Positions 33,429 to 44,458 of a stretch of 64,000 bases of DNA are shown here, in pieces. The stretch is from the NCBI GenBank assembly GCA_030674185.1, contig JAPXFY010000015.1, forward strand, positions 18,591,989 to 18,655,988, given 5' to 3'. The notes under the pieces were generated by a model that saw only the letters and a program-made list of their open reading frames with translations, had not been told where the DNA came from and ran no database searches. A program made the translations under genes and the position numbers. Every line of letters starts with the position of its first letter. The first letter of the stretch is position 1. This DNA is from Monoplex corrugatus. Its lineage: Eukaryota > Mollusca > Gastropoda > Littorinimorpha > Ranellidae.

Positions 33429-34257
33429 ACTCCCTCTCTCTCTTTCTCTCTTTTTTCCTCTTTTTCTCTCATTCATATTCTCTGATATGCACGCACACAC
33501 ACACCCAAGGACATCTTGATAAACTGTTAACTGGTGTTATAAGCTCTGTTAGTTTTATTGTTGTTGTAGGGGAGGGTGTGGAATTTTAGATCCAACTTCT
33601 CAGACGTATTCATCAAATTGTGGTCGGAGCTAAAATTGTCATGAAATGCTCTTTTTTCAAGGACGGATATGTGGTACAGTTATATTTCTTGTGGTTGAGC
33701 AGACATGAAATTTCCTCTGTGGCTTTCCAGCTCTCGTTACTTTCTCTTCCTGTTCTTGTGGTTAATTCCTTGTTAAGCATCCTCATATTCACCGGCCTCG
33801 CTGATTTTTTGTTCAACTGAACGAGATCAGGTGGATAGATAATTGCGGGCGGCATTGATCAGGTGAATGTTTGTGATGAGAATGAGGTAATGCTCTTCAT
33901 GGAGAGCAAACAGTGGGATGACAGACAACTCGGCCTGTGTGTTGACATTGTGCTCCATTGGCTTGCTCAAGTGTGCGTTTTCTGGCTGCACGTTGTTTCC
34001 CCCCCAACTGATCTGACTGGCTGCAACCTCCAGTTCCTCTTGTTTGCATACACATATCTGGTGCCTGGTATCTTGTTTGTGTTGGTGGGGAACATCGGAG
34101 GGTGTGTTTGTTGTTCTTTGTGAAAGGGTTGTCTGTCCCCTGTATCACGGTATTGATTTGTGTCACCTTGTTTATTGTGTCTCTTCCACTCTCTCTGTGT
34201 CTTTGTCTGTCTGTCTGTCTCTCTTTTCCCTCTCCCTCCCTCCCTCCCTCCCTCCCT

Positions 34258-34295
<38 letters not shown>

Positions 34296-34569
34296 CTCTC
34301 TCTCTTTCTCTCTATTTATATAAAACTTTTTAATGCGTTATAATGGGAGATTGATTGAGCAAGGGTTTTTTCCCCTATGCGTTTAATTAGGGATGAGGGA
34401 GGAAATGCACATGTGTCTCTGTATTTGCATACACTTGTACTGTGTGCGCTCGTGTCACTGTGTCGCTGAATATGAGCATATTTTTCCCACACTATGTGAG
34501 TACATTTATAAAACAAGGAACTTTTTTAAAATCTTTTTGATGCACAGAGTGCAAATAGGTTGAGAACTT

Positions 34570-34664
34570 ATAAACAGCAGGAACACCGATTGATCAAATC
34601 GATCTCCCCTCCCCCCTCTAATACCCAAATATTAATTTGATCAATCGATGTTCCTGTTGTTTAT
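34570..34664. repeat. Near-perfect 30-bp inverted repeat
   Basis: The left arm 34570-34599 (ATAAACAGCAGGAACACCGA...) and right arm 34635-34664 are reverse complements with about two or three mismatches. A 35-bp pyrimidine-rich loop separates them. No TTAA or TA target duplication was obvious. Confidence 0.9.
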
Positions 34665-34884
34665 ATTTCTTATTTCTGTTGATTTGTTTCGTCAAGGGAA
34701 GGGTGTATCAGTGAAAATATGTATACATATTGATCTGAGTGTTCTTTTTATATCATTAGTGGAATCATGTTTTATTATTTTAAAAGCAACAATATACACA
34801 CATGCATACACCAACACACACTTCATAACAGTGTATCTATGGATTCAGTCCAGATATGTCCAAAAACCTGAATCTTCTGAGTAG

Positions 34885-34965
34885 GTGTTACAGAAGTAGT
34901 AATGGGCTCATTGATCAAGCATCACTTACATGTTATTGTAAACATCTGAACAGTCCTCTGAGGTG
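34885..34965. repeat. Direct duplicate, left copy
   Basis: GTTACAGAAGTAGTAATGGG...CTCATTGATCAAGCATCACTTA matches 35750-35850, which lies on the other side of the SINE block. Confidence 0.8.
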
Positions 34966-35044
34966 TTGTGCGCCGTGCCAGAAAGATGCAATACAAACGT
35001 GGGACTGGTGTAAACCTGTGTGAAGTTTGATATGCAGAATTTTA

Positions 35045-35470
35045 GGCCCTGCTAGCTCAGTTGTCAGACCACCATTCTGATAACGCGGGGGTTGTGGGTT
35101 CGATCCTCAGGAGTGCCACTTTCTAGGGAGAAGAGTGGCAGAATGGTTCAGACGTTCACCTGCCAATGACTAAACTCGAGGTTCCAGGGTTTACTGGAGG
35201 CCTCGTTTTCTGTCCTCAGTTTGACCAGAAAAGCGAACTGAATGTCTAGTCCTTTGGAAGGGGATGAAAAACGAGTCGGACCTGTGTGCCTTCTGGCTGC
35301 ACACGCTAAAGATCCCATGGCAGTTGAAAATCATGAAAAGCAGGGCATTGCTCACCTGCCTTACTATAAAACATTGGAGAGATGGGTTGAATTCCCAGGT
35401 CCCATCCCATGAAGAACTGTTAGCTTTCTTGCCTTTCTGAAGTCTTGGTTAAAAAAAATGTGAACATGAA
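35045..35470 (+). mobile_element. tRNA-derived SINE block
   Basis: It begins with a tRNA-like head: box A-like TAGCTCAGTTG, anticodon-loop-like CTGATAA, and box B GGGTTCGATCC at 35096-35107. A second tRNA-like segment follows (GGCAGAATGGTTCAGACG...GGTTCCAGGG), then a SINE body with GACCAGAAAAGCG...CTAGTCCTTTGG and CTAAAGATCCCATGGCA. The body wording is that of a tRNA-derived SINE I associate with gastropods; that association is from memory. It appears to be two heads in tandem or a composite element. Confidence 0.7.
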
Positions 35471-35499
35471 TTTGAAACGAGGGAGAGGGGATGGGCGCC

Positions 35500-35745
35500 G
35501 CCCTCGTGGTGCTGGCCACGGGAAAAGTTGAGGTCTCTGCAACCTCACTCCGCTACAACCTCAGGGTTATGGAACTATCTAGCTAGGACCTCAGGACCTG
35601 GCCAGCTCATGAGTTTATGTGCAGGCTTAAGGCTTGTGCCATGATCATTCTGGATCTTCTCCATCACATGGCACTTGTGACATTAGTGCATATGGAATTA
35701 ATTCCAAGCACGGAGACGTCATCTTCAGAAATTGAAACTGAAACT
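35500..35745 (+). mobile_element. SINE 3' part ending in GAAACTGAAACT
   Basis: The segment CTCAGGACCTGGCCAGCTCA, then TTTATGTGCAGGCTTAAGGC and the terminal AGAAATTGAAACTGAAACTG recur at 38058-38205 and, more diverged, at 40640-40845. Ends of the form GAAACTGAAACT mark the 3' end of the SINE family. It follows the SINE block at 35045 and may be its 3' half. Confidence 0.65.
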
Positions 35746-35749
35746 GATT

Positions 35750-35850
35750 GTTACAGAATTAGTAGTGGACTCATTGTTACAGAATTAGTAGTGGACTCAT
35801 TGATCAAGCATCACTTATATGTTACTGTAAGAATCTTAACAGTCTTCTGA
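35750..35850. repeat. Direct duplicate, right copy
   Basis: Matches 34885-34965. Its first 30 bp (TTACAGAATTAGTAGTGGAC+TCATTG) is additionally duplicated in tandem. Confidence 0.8.
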
Positions 35851-35975
35851 ACGTTCCACTGTTGTCATGGGAGTATGGGGAAAAGACCGTGTCATAGTCA
35901 CGAATCCTATTAGCAGCAGATAGCATGCAAAGCCAGGTATCTCTTGTGGCAAGCCAGGTATCTGTATGAAGACAA

Positions 35976-36083
35976 TTAAAACCCTTTCACTCCCCCGGCA
36001 TACCCTAACCTTTTCACTCCCCGCACCTTAGCAACCCTTCATCCAGGAAGCAGGGATAGGGTGACGGGAGTTGAAAAGGTTAA
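35976..36083 (+). mobile_element. TTAA foldback element, copy 7, diverged and short
   Basis: TTAAAACCCTTTCACTCCC at the left and GGGAGTTGAAAAGGTTAA at the right flank a shortened centre CTTCATCCAGGAAG. Most of the right-arm unit is absent. Confidence 0.6.
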
Positions 36084-36389
36084 CGTGGTACGGCGATTAA
36101 GGGTGCCATCTCGCATCAGGCGTCTCATCAGAGCAGCGGTCGGTGTGATTTGATATGATGACACGCTGGTCATGCTACTGTGGGCAGTCGCGTGGGGGGG
36201 GGGGGGGGGGGGGATGATGGTGGTGGTTGGTAACGAAGGCGAAAGGAAAAGTGATGGACGGCGTTGTGTATTAAGTGGTTTGCTGCTTCACTTGTGTTGT
36301 TGGTGTAACTGGTAACGTTGACATGTGTGATCTGTCTGAAGAGGGGAAATCTTAATTTTATTAAGGGCTGCTTGAACTTCGATAACTCT

Positions 36390-36487
36390 GCCCCCCCCCC
36401 CCCCCAACACACGCACGCACTAACGCACGCTCTCTCTTTGTCTCTGCTCTCTCTCTCTCTCTCTCTCTCTGCCTCTCTTTTTTGTCT

Positions 36488-36519
<32 letters not shown>

Positions 36520-36610
36520 CCCCCCCCCCCAAGATAATTTTCGATAACATCCCAGTATACACACATCTCTCTCTCTCTCTCTCTCTCCACCTCCCCCCCC
36601 CCCCCCCCTG
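36390..36610. repeat. Polypyrimidine tract with C runs
   Basis: (CT)n and C-run blocks. Runs of about 18-20 G on the + strand lie nearby at 36195-36213 and 36691-36710. Confidence 0.85.
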
Positions 36611-37412
36611 CTCATTTTCAGCTTTCACTTCCATTCCTTTTCTCTGTCTTTTCCCGTTCAAAGTGCCATTCTAGTACGATTCACGGCAAGGGGGGGGGGG
36701 GGGGGGGGGGCTATTGTCATGATGTTTATCTGTCAGTGATGCATTTTATGTGCACCGAAAGCTTAAAAATAAAGGGATATCTAAAGCAAATGTGGTCAGT
36801 TTGGACTATCTTAATAAAAGTGTGGGCATTGCGTGCTCAGCAGTGCAGGAGCAAAGTCCCAGTGTTTACTGCCCTGGTACATGTTTGTTTTATTGTCTGG
36901 TCACCTGCAGCTTCCGATAACATAGAAATGTGCTGTCTGTAAACGGAGAGCTTCAGGGGACTTAGGCCGTCTTTGTTTGAAAATGGGAGATCCTCTTTTG
37001 CTGTCGTCGTTTGAAATGGGAACAGCCTATCGGGAAGGGGGAGGGGGGGGGTGTATCAGAACAGGTTTGTGTAAACTGCCAATTTAGGATCAGCCAGATC
37101 AGGTTTGTCAGTGGGGGGTGGGGATGGACTGTGGTGCTGGTTTAGTTGTCTTGGGCTTATCCGTAGGCGTTGTTGAACAGCAGGCGTATCTGAGTGTCAT
37201 CAATCTGGCTCTCCGGTCTTTATAGGGACAGTGATTGGGGGGGGGGGGGGGGACTGGTGTTGTTTGATCAGCTTGTCCTGACAGTAGTGAAGTAGTATGT
37301 CAGCCGAGACTGATTAGGTCTCTCGGCTATGCGGCAGAGAGCCTCACGGAGTAGACATGAGCAAGCCAGGACAGATATAGTCTCCTGTTCTTTGCTCACA
37401 CATGAATTGCAT

Positions 37413-37485
37413 GGGGATATAGCTCAGTGGTAGAGCAATTCGACTGCAGATTGAGAGGTCCCCGGTTCGAACTCGGGTGTCCCCT
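37413..37485 (+). tRNA. tRNA-Cys (GCA)
   Basis: The acceptor stem GGGGATA pairs with TGTCCCC. The D arm is GCTCAGTGGTAGAGC, the anticodon loop CTGCAGA gives GCA, and the T arm CCCGGTTCGAACTCGGG carries box B. Compared with the usual metazoan tRNA-Cys there is one extra base before the anticodon stem, and the stem uses T.G/G.T wobbles, so it may be drifting. It is first in a cluster of three tRNA-like genes on the same strand as the host gene. Confidence 0.8.
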
Positions 37486-37496
37486 GACTTTTAGAA

Positions 37497-37569
37497 GCCC
37501 AGTTAGCTCAGTCAGTTGAGCATGGGACTCTTAATCCCAGGGTCGTGGGTTCGAGCCCCACACTGGGTG
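37497..37569 (+). tRNA. tRNA-Lys (CTT)
   Basis: The acceptor GCCCAGT pairs with ACTGGGT. The D arm contains AGCTCAGTCAGTTGAGC, the anticodon arm GGGACTCTTAATCCC gives CTT, and the T arm is GTGGGTTCGAGCCCCAC. From memory it is nearly identical to metazoan tRNA-Lys-CTT from the anticodon arm through the T arm. It lies 11 bases after the tRNA-Cys gene and a T-run follows within a few bases, as expected for RNA polymerase III termination. Confidence 0.92.
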
Positions 37570-37577
37570 TGTTTTTT

Positions 37578-37651
37578 GTCTCTGTAGCGCAGTGAATAGC
37601 GTGCTGGACTTCTAATCCAGAGGTCACAGGTTCAAATCCCACTGGGGGATG
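37578..37651 (+). tRNA. tRNA-Arg (TCT), probably a decaying copy
   Basis: A clean anticodon arm, CTGGACTTCTAATCCAG, gives TCT. The D arm TAGCGCAGTGAATAGCG and box B GGTTCAAATCC are present. However, the T stem (ACAGG against CCCAC) and acceptor stem (GTCTCTG against TGGGGGA) pair poorly, so it is probably a pseudogene or a tRNA-like relic. It is third in the cluster, eight bases after tRNA-Lys. Confidence 0.6.
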
Positions 37652-37845
37652 TAATTTTAAATTATTAAGAAACTATTGTCTTCATCTGGTTGATAGACAG
37701 CTGAACATTTGGGCATTGATGGGGGGCGTCTGTCATGTGAGACGAGTTTATACAGAATAGCTAGTTGTGTTGTGATTCAGACCTTTAGTTATTTATTTAT
37801 TTTATTTATTTACCTTTTATGTATGTTCCTTTTTTGAAGGTGCTG

Positions 37846-37999
37846 AATGTTTTGATTTATGTTTATTTTGTTTTGTGTTTATAGACATAGCACACAATCT
37901 TGACAGTAGTGACACAGAGCTGTCTTGAGCCTGTGTTGGTCCTCCGTTAATTTGTTGATTTGTCACGGTTGACCTGTGTCGATTTCATGGGATAAAACC
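37846..37999. repeat. About 155-bp direct duplicate, copy 1
   Basis: GAATGTTTTGATTTATGTTT...AGACATAGCACACAATCTTG...GTCACGGTTGACCTGTGTCG is repeated at 38432-38586. Partial extra copies of the TGTTTATAGA.ATAGC.CACA motif lie at 38325-38420. Confidence 0.85.
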
Positions 38000-38057
38000 A
38001 TAGAGGTAGGCTGATAAAATACCAGTATAAAATATAGACTAGGTGAAACATAGTTTA

Positions 38058-38205
38058 GGTAGGGCCTCAGGACCTGGCCAGCTCATGGGTTTATGTGCAG
38101 GCTTAAGGCTTGTGCCATGATAACCACACGCATGGCACCTGTGACGTTAGTGCCTATGGAATTCGATCCGAGCACGGAGACATCTTTGAGAAACTGAAAC
38201 TGAAT
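38058..38205 (+). mobile_element. SINE 3' part, second copy
   Basis: It matches 35570-35745 over most of its length and ends TTGAGAAACTGAAACTGAA. It sits between two copies of a duplicated sequence (37846-37999 and 38432-38586), so it probably inserted into or beside that repeat. Confidence 0.65.
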
Positions 38206-38431
38206 TGTATGTACACCCTTTTGAGTTTGTTACGTAACCAGGTTGCCTGTGAGTGTTCAGTGACATCATCCCCCCTTGAAAATACCATTTTGCTTAATGC
38301 GTTGATTTAGATTTACTTCTGTTTTGTGTTTATAGAGATAGCGCACAATCTTGAAAGTAATGTTTTGAATTATATTTATTTTTGTGTTTATAGGGACAGC
38401 GCATAATCTTGACAGTATTGACATGGAGCTT

Positions 38432-38586
38432 AATGTTTTGATTTATGTTTATTTTGTTTTGTGTTTATAGACATGGCACACAATCTTGACATAGTGACAC
38501 AGAGCTGTCTTGAGCCAGTGTTGGTCCTCCGTTAATTTGGTGATTTGTCACGGTTGACGCGTGTCGATTTCATGTGGATAAAACCA
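38432..38586. repeat. About 155-bp direct duplicate, copy 2
   Basis: More than nine tenths of the bases agree by eye with copy 1. A SINE 3' part and two partial units lie between the copies. Confidence 0.85.
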
Positions 38587-38821
38587 GTAATTAGTATCGT
38601 TGTGTTTGTGTGAGACAGAGTGAGTATAGTTATTGTGAGTACTGTGTGAAACAGTCAGTAATTAGTATATTGTGAGCACTGTATGAGATGAGTCAGTAAT
38701 TAGTATATTGAGAGCACTGTCAAGTATAGTCTTCGAGTACAAACGTGAAAAGTGTGTCGGTGATCTAACTGTTTTCACGAATTCTTGAAATACTGGCCAA
38801 AGAGCATTGTTGTGGGCCTGG

Positions 38822-38843
38822 AGGGGGGGGGGGGGGGGGGGGG
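38822..38843. repeat. Run of about 22 G
   Basis: A homopolymer able to form a quadruplex and prone to slippage and assembly error. Confidence 0.9.
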
Positions 38844-39539
38844 CAAGTGTTGAGTTTGGATATACACGTACATGTATACTCAGGTGCAAGACTGCACACT
38901 TTAATTGTTGGTATATTTTGTGGAAACATGCTGTTTTTCGAGTTCCATATATTCTGTGTACTCAGTATAATTAAAGAGTCCGCTGAAAAAAAAAACCACG
39001 TTTTGTTTATATCAATATCATCAGGAGACTTTTATCCTGTGCCTGTTTTATTTTTCTTGATGTTTTGTATACACGCATAAAAGAAACAACCTCAGAATGG
39101 CTTGGTGTTTTTCGTTTTTTCTCTCTCTCTCGCTCCCTCTTCTGCACACATCCGTGATTGCAGCAAAAATTAAATGCACATCATTCAGGCTTAAACTCCT
39201 TTCTCAGACGTTTTTGACAGTTTTACCAGAACAGTGAAAGTGCTTCATGTTGTGGTAGCATCGATTTTTTTGCAACTCGACTCCCCGCCATTTTCTACCC
39301 CCTGCCCATCAGAGCCAAATGGGAGAGAGAGGGTGGCGAGGTTTTATAGGGAGAAGAGATGTAAGCGTTGAAAGGCCCGAGAGTTACAGAAACTTTAGTG
39401 GGGGAGGGGGGGGGAGGTGGCTTGTGTGTGCTGGCGTGCAGCTGCTGTTGTTTGTCAGGGGGGTTGGTGGCTTTGATGCCCACGGTGCATGCACCCTGCT
39501 CTGCTCCTCTCATCTGTCCCGGGTGTCGGGTTGTTGTCG

Positions 39540-39668
39540 TGTGTATGTGTGTGTGTGTGTGTGTGTGTTGGTTGGTTGGTTGGTTGGTTGGTTGGTTGGT
39601 TGGTTTGCCAGCCAGTGATACACCAGTATTATGATGTAGCAGTACGACAGAGCCTGTTTGTGTGTGTG

Positions 39669-39719
<51 letters not shown>

Positions 39720-40239
39720 GTTGGTTTGCCAGCCTGTGATACACCAGTATTATGATGTAGCAGTACGACAGAGCCTGTGGTGTGTGTGTGTTGTGTTTGT
39801 GATTGCCACCTGTGATACACCAGTATTATGATGTGCATACGACAGAGCCCTGTGTGTGGTTTTGTGTGTGTGTGTGTGTTTTGGTTGGTTTGCCAGCCTG
39901 TGATACACCAGTATTATGATGTAGCAGTACGACAGAGCCCTGTGGTGTGGTGTGTGTTGTTGGTTCGCTGTGATACACATATATGTGTACAGTACGACAG
40001 GCCTGTGTGTGTGTTTTGGTTGATTTGCCAGCCTGTGATACACCAGTATTATGATGTAGCAGTACGACAGAGCCCTGTGTGTGTGGTGTGTGTGTGTTTT
40101 GGTTGTTTGCACCTGTGATAACAGTTTATGATGTAGCAGTACGACAGAGCTCTGTGTGTGTGGTGTGTGTGTTGGTTGGTTTGCCAGCCTGTGATACACC
40201 AGTATTATGATGTAGCAGTACGACAGAGCCTGTGTGTGT

Positions 40240-40287
<48 letters not shown>

Positions 40288-40300
40288 TGATACCAACATG
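39540..40300. repeat. Long-unit tandem repeat with (GT)n linkers
   Basis: Eight units of GCCAGCCTGTGATACACCAG+TATTATGATGTAGCAGTACGACAGAGCC are separated by variable (GT)n and GGTT stretches. A GGTT run at 39567-39606 opens the array. Two units (near 39805 and 39967) are decayed. Confidence 0.9.
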
Positions 40301-40639
40301 TAGGATGGAGTTGTTTGGTTTACCATATGTAGCTAGCAATGCATGCGAGTGTTCACGGGCTCAAGACACAAATTTGCAGACGACATGCATTTAAAGATGT
40401 GGTTATTGACAAAAAATATTTTTCCAAGAGCTTTTTGGTGTTTGTCCTTCATTCGTTATTCGTGGCAGCTGGTGTTCGTATATGTAGCTGAGCAAGCTAT
40501 CGTTCGCAGGCTCAGGATAGAAAGGCTGCGGAAGACATATGTTTAAAATTGAATATATTGAATGTAAATATTTTTCAAAGGAGATTTTTGATTTTATAAT
40601 TCAGCCTTTATAAGTGGCAACTCTTAACTGTTGTTCGCG

Positions 40640-40848
40640 TAAACATGTACGTTTCTATGCATGCAAGTCTTCGCAATTGAAGCCTTAGATGTTACCAGTG
40701 TGTATAGCTTATACGTGGGTATAAGGTTTATGCCATGACAATGTTGGATCTTGCTCATCACATGGCATCTGTGGCGTCGGTGCATGTAGAATTTATTCCA
40801 TACACAGAACCGCCATGTCAAGAAAACTGAAAGAGAAACTGAAACAGG
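40640..40848 (+). mobile_element. SINE 3' part, diverged copy
   Basis: It shares GGTATAAGGTTTATGCCATGA, ATCACATGGCATCTGTGGCGT and an end of AACTGAAAGAGAAACTGAAAC with the copies at 35.6 and 38.1 kb. A duplicate CAAGACAGATGG...GAAACTGAG segment follows. Confidence 0.5.
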
Positions 40849-41089
40849 CTCAAGACAGATGGTTGCAGAAGGTGTGCATTTGAAACTGAGTTTGTTGAAC
40901 ATTTTCAAAGAGAGTTTTGTGTTTGTACTTAATCTTTTATGAGTGAAAACCTATAACTGTTGTTATTTTGAGGATTCAGGTTGCTTATTCAAAAACGAAA
41001 TTGTTAACAAGATTATGTTGAGATAGCTATTCACTGTCTGTGCTATAACGTCACTGCACACGTTCTGGAAATTCTGTGCTGGAAATTTC

Positions 41090-41275
41090 CTCTTTTCTGT
41101 CATTCGGTTTGTTTCTCTGTTACTCCTTTGCTTTCTGTTGTGTCGTCCTATCATTTTCTGTCATGCTGGCCCATTGACCTATGTGTTTTTTTCATAAAGG
41201 CTTCCATGCTTTTTCTCTTAGGATTTATATTTGGGCACGTATATTGACTACATTTTTGGCTCGATGAAAATGCAT
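41090..41275 (+). mobile_element. Family 1 repeat, 5' part only
   Basis: TTTCTGTCATTCGGTTTGTT...ATCATTTTCTGTCATGCTGG...TTTTTCTCTTAGGATTTATA parallels bases 1-130 and 49210-49340. The 3' half is missing. Confidence 0.5.
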
Positions 41276-42314
41276 GCATAAACTTTTCTGTCTGTAAACA
41301 GAATTACATCAAATTGAGTTTTTGTTTTGAAGGAATTGCGGTCAGTTTTCAAAGAAGAAGAAGAAAAGAACCTGTTCCGCCAGTTTCACTTTTCCATGTT
41401 TTCGTTGACACCGTATTTTGTATCTTTTAACGGAAGTAGCTGTATCTTCTCTTCTGGCATGTCCACAAGTCTTTTCTCAGAATCTTTCACTGGCTGCTGA
41501 GTTGAAATTTTGCAAGTTAATAATGAAGGCAATCCAGTGACACCCATCAAGGGGCAAATTAAGAAGAAATGGAGGTGGCATTGGTTAAACAAAACAGGTG
41601 ATGATGGCAATGAATATCGCGTATGGTGCAAGAAGATGAACATGGCGGGATTGTATTTCAGTATTGTTTGTTTGAAGAGATCAGCTAGGAGCAAATGGAA
41701 AAAAGAAACTTGGATACCATGCAGATCACCCAGAGCATAAGAAAAGTTTATAGGTGAATTGATGATTTTCTGCCATATTTACCAAAGTATTTCATCAATT
41801 AATGGAGAAATAAACGGGAAGACTCTTCCTGTCTATCCCATTTACTCTTCCTGTCTATTAATTGTATATAATATGCTCTCTATAATTTTCCATTGCTTTT
41901 ATTCTTTCTCCCCATTTATAGCTGTGGCGTGTGTGTGTGTGCGTACGTGCGTATGTGTCGGTTTTAGCGCTTAGATTTGATTTTATCAAGATTTTGCGCT
42001 ATATAAATAAAATGTTGTTGTTGTAATTGATTAAATATTTTGGTAAATATGGTAGAAAACTGTAAATTCATATATAAGCACACCCCACCTCCCCCCAGCA
42101 GGAACCCACTTACTGTACCTGTGGGGGTATAGCAGCCACTGTCCTGCAATTAAGTCTTTTCAATGCAGGAGAGTCGACCAAAATGCCAAGAAAATCCATT
42201 TCTTCCAGAGGGCTTCGCTCCCCCCCCCCCCCCTCGGCTCCCCAACAGGGCTCTGTCCCTGTACCCCCCCTTCCCCTAGGGCCTATACTGGCCTCTAGAC
42301 CCTGCCTTCATTTC

Positions 42315-42800
42315 AGAAGTTTCACCCATGGAAATGTGATGTGCAAAAGCAGGTTTAGATAGTATAGGCCAGTTTTTATTATATTTAATCCTTTGACTCC
42401 TGCACCCTATCCACCAACTGCAAAAAGCTAACCCTTTAACTCCTTCACTCTGTCCACCAGCTTCCTGTGTGAAGCTAGTGGATAGGGTGAGGGAGTCAAA
42501 GGGTTAAGTTTTTGTTTTGCTAGCATGATAGACAATGCAGTGGGCAAGGTGTGGGAGTCAAAGGGTTAAAGTGTAGTTTATGCGTTTAGATTTGCTGTCA
42601 AACCCCCTGGTGATAAATTGGACCCAGTGGTCAACGCCAGGGGCACATTCTTGGGTTATACGTGCAGGTGCATTTATGTGTACCTAATTTTCTTTTCCAT
42701 TTTTTTTTCTCAGAGTCAAAGAGGTGTTGCAATGGTGATAGCCCTGATATGGCTCCACGCAGCCGGCTGGGCTTTACACAAAAATAATAATGATACCAAC
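42315..42800 (+). mobile_element. Family 1 repeat interrupted by a foldback element
   Basis: Left part (42340-42384): GTGCAAAAGCAGGTTTAGAT...TAGGCCAGTTTTT. Right part (42590-42800): CCTGGTGATAAATTGGACCC...TAGCCCTGATATGGCTCC. The two flank the foldback element at 42385-42569. The same two parts are continuous at 49205-49690, so the foldback element is the later insertion. Confidence 0.6.
42385..42569 (+). mobile_element. TTAA foldback element, copy 8, inside family 1 repeat
   Basis: Full arm order with centre CAGCTTCCTGTGTGAAGCTAG. It interrupts the family 1 retroelement copy at 42315-42800. Confidence 0.8.
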
Positions 42801-44334
42801 ACTAACAACATGGAACATGTTAAAAACTGAAGGTTTTAACAGTTAGGCAAGTGCCTGTAGTTCGTGTGGCAGTTCAGGTGTGCACACTGTCGGCCCTGGC
42901 AGACTTGCACCTGCCAGCTGTTCACAAGACCCAGTGGGAAATGGAGGAGGCGAAAGGGGGCGGTAGGGTTATGACAGGGGTGAGTTGAGGAAGGGGGAAT
43001 TCGAACTGACAGACTGATAATACTTTAATAAGTATATAACCGACATGGCAGGGTTCTCTCGCAACCCTCCTGAACAAAAACTGAAAACCGAGACAGTCAG
43101 ACCATTCTGATGATTTCCCTTTCTTTCCGTTGCCGTTAGTTTGTGCACATTTAAGGCAGGGATGATACATTTATCAGTAAAATCACATCACAATTCATTT
43201 TATCCCCGGTGAGATATTTTCATATGTTTGTGTTACTGTGACTCACAGGATCATATTTGAACCATCTGATTTCCCAGTCAGGTCAGAGCTGTGGCCAAAG
43301 ATTGATGACCCTGTAAAACTGAAGATACATGCTTTGTCTACAGCATGAAGTAAACATATACAAAAGAATGTCTAACCACCCGCCCACCAACTCGTGTGTG
43401 TGGAGAGAGAGAGAGAGAGATGGTTGGCTTTGCTTTTTTGTGTTGTGTGCGTGGTTTTTTTTTTTTTTATGATTTTTTTCTTCAAGGAGAGGGTGTCGGT
43501 GTCCAGTAGCAGTAGAGTGGTAAGAATGGATGTTCTTTGGTGGGGTGTCAGCAGCAGTGTCTTTGTGCCTCTTAACATGCTGTTGACAAAGGTGAAGTCA
43601 CCTTGACAGTCCCTAATCCAGTGTTGTGTTTGTTGACGTGTATCTGTTGGCACCTATGTGCAAGTCAAGGTCTTCCCCAGTCCATAACTTTTCGGGCCAT
43701 CCATTGCTCAATAAAGCAGCAGGCTTTAAAGAATAAATGCTTTGGTGGCAGCTGTGTGTGAAAAGTCATACCATGGCGGCTCTCATGTTAATGGCAGTCA
43801 TTTTTTTTATACCCTTTTTGAATATATTCTGTATCGGGTTGTATCATTGGATGTTGATCACATGATATGGTTATGGTAATCATAGTGTTAAGTTATTATA
43901 GTTATTTATATTACCATAATATTATGAGAATTCGATAGTGATTGCTATGATAATGGGAAATAGTCTTTTGTGTAATCCAATATTATGATAGTTTGATAAT
44001 GATTGCTACGATAGTGGTAAGCTATGATAGTCATTCATATTGTCATAATATTGTGATAGTTTGATAATGATTGCAGTGATATTGGAAAATTTTGATAGTC
44101 ATTTATACTTGCCACACTATTATTATAGGCATTAACTGTAGGACAGAGACTGTTATGTAGGTTACACACCAGTCACACATCCTAGACTCATTCGTACCTT
44201 TTACAAAATGAAGCACTGTGGTGTATACCATGTGATGAGCTGTTGAGCATCAGACACCTTGATTGCTGGGACTTCTACAGTTACGTATGAGTATGTTGTT
44301 CTTTAATTGCAGTTTAGATTTGCAAGGTTTAGGG

Positions 44335-44458
44335 TGAGCATGGTTTTTAACTGTTGTCTTTTTGTTTTATCTTAACCTGGTTGTCGTTTTTGACGTGGTG
44401 TTAGCCCTGATATGGCTCTAGTAGTCAGCTGAGCTGTAAGCAATATAAACCTGAACCT
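44335..44458 (+). mobile_element. Short retroelement tail, family 2, second copy
   Basis: Collinear with 24322-24440, including GACGTGGTGTTAGCCCTGAT and GAGCTGTAAGCAATATAAAC. Confidence 0.55.

Noticed and set aside
41510..41740. 76-codon frame rich in Lys and Trp
   Set aside because: No start context, splice sites or family resemblance.
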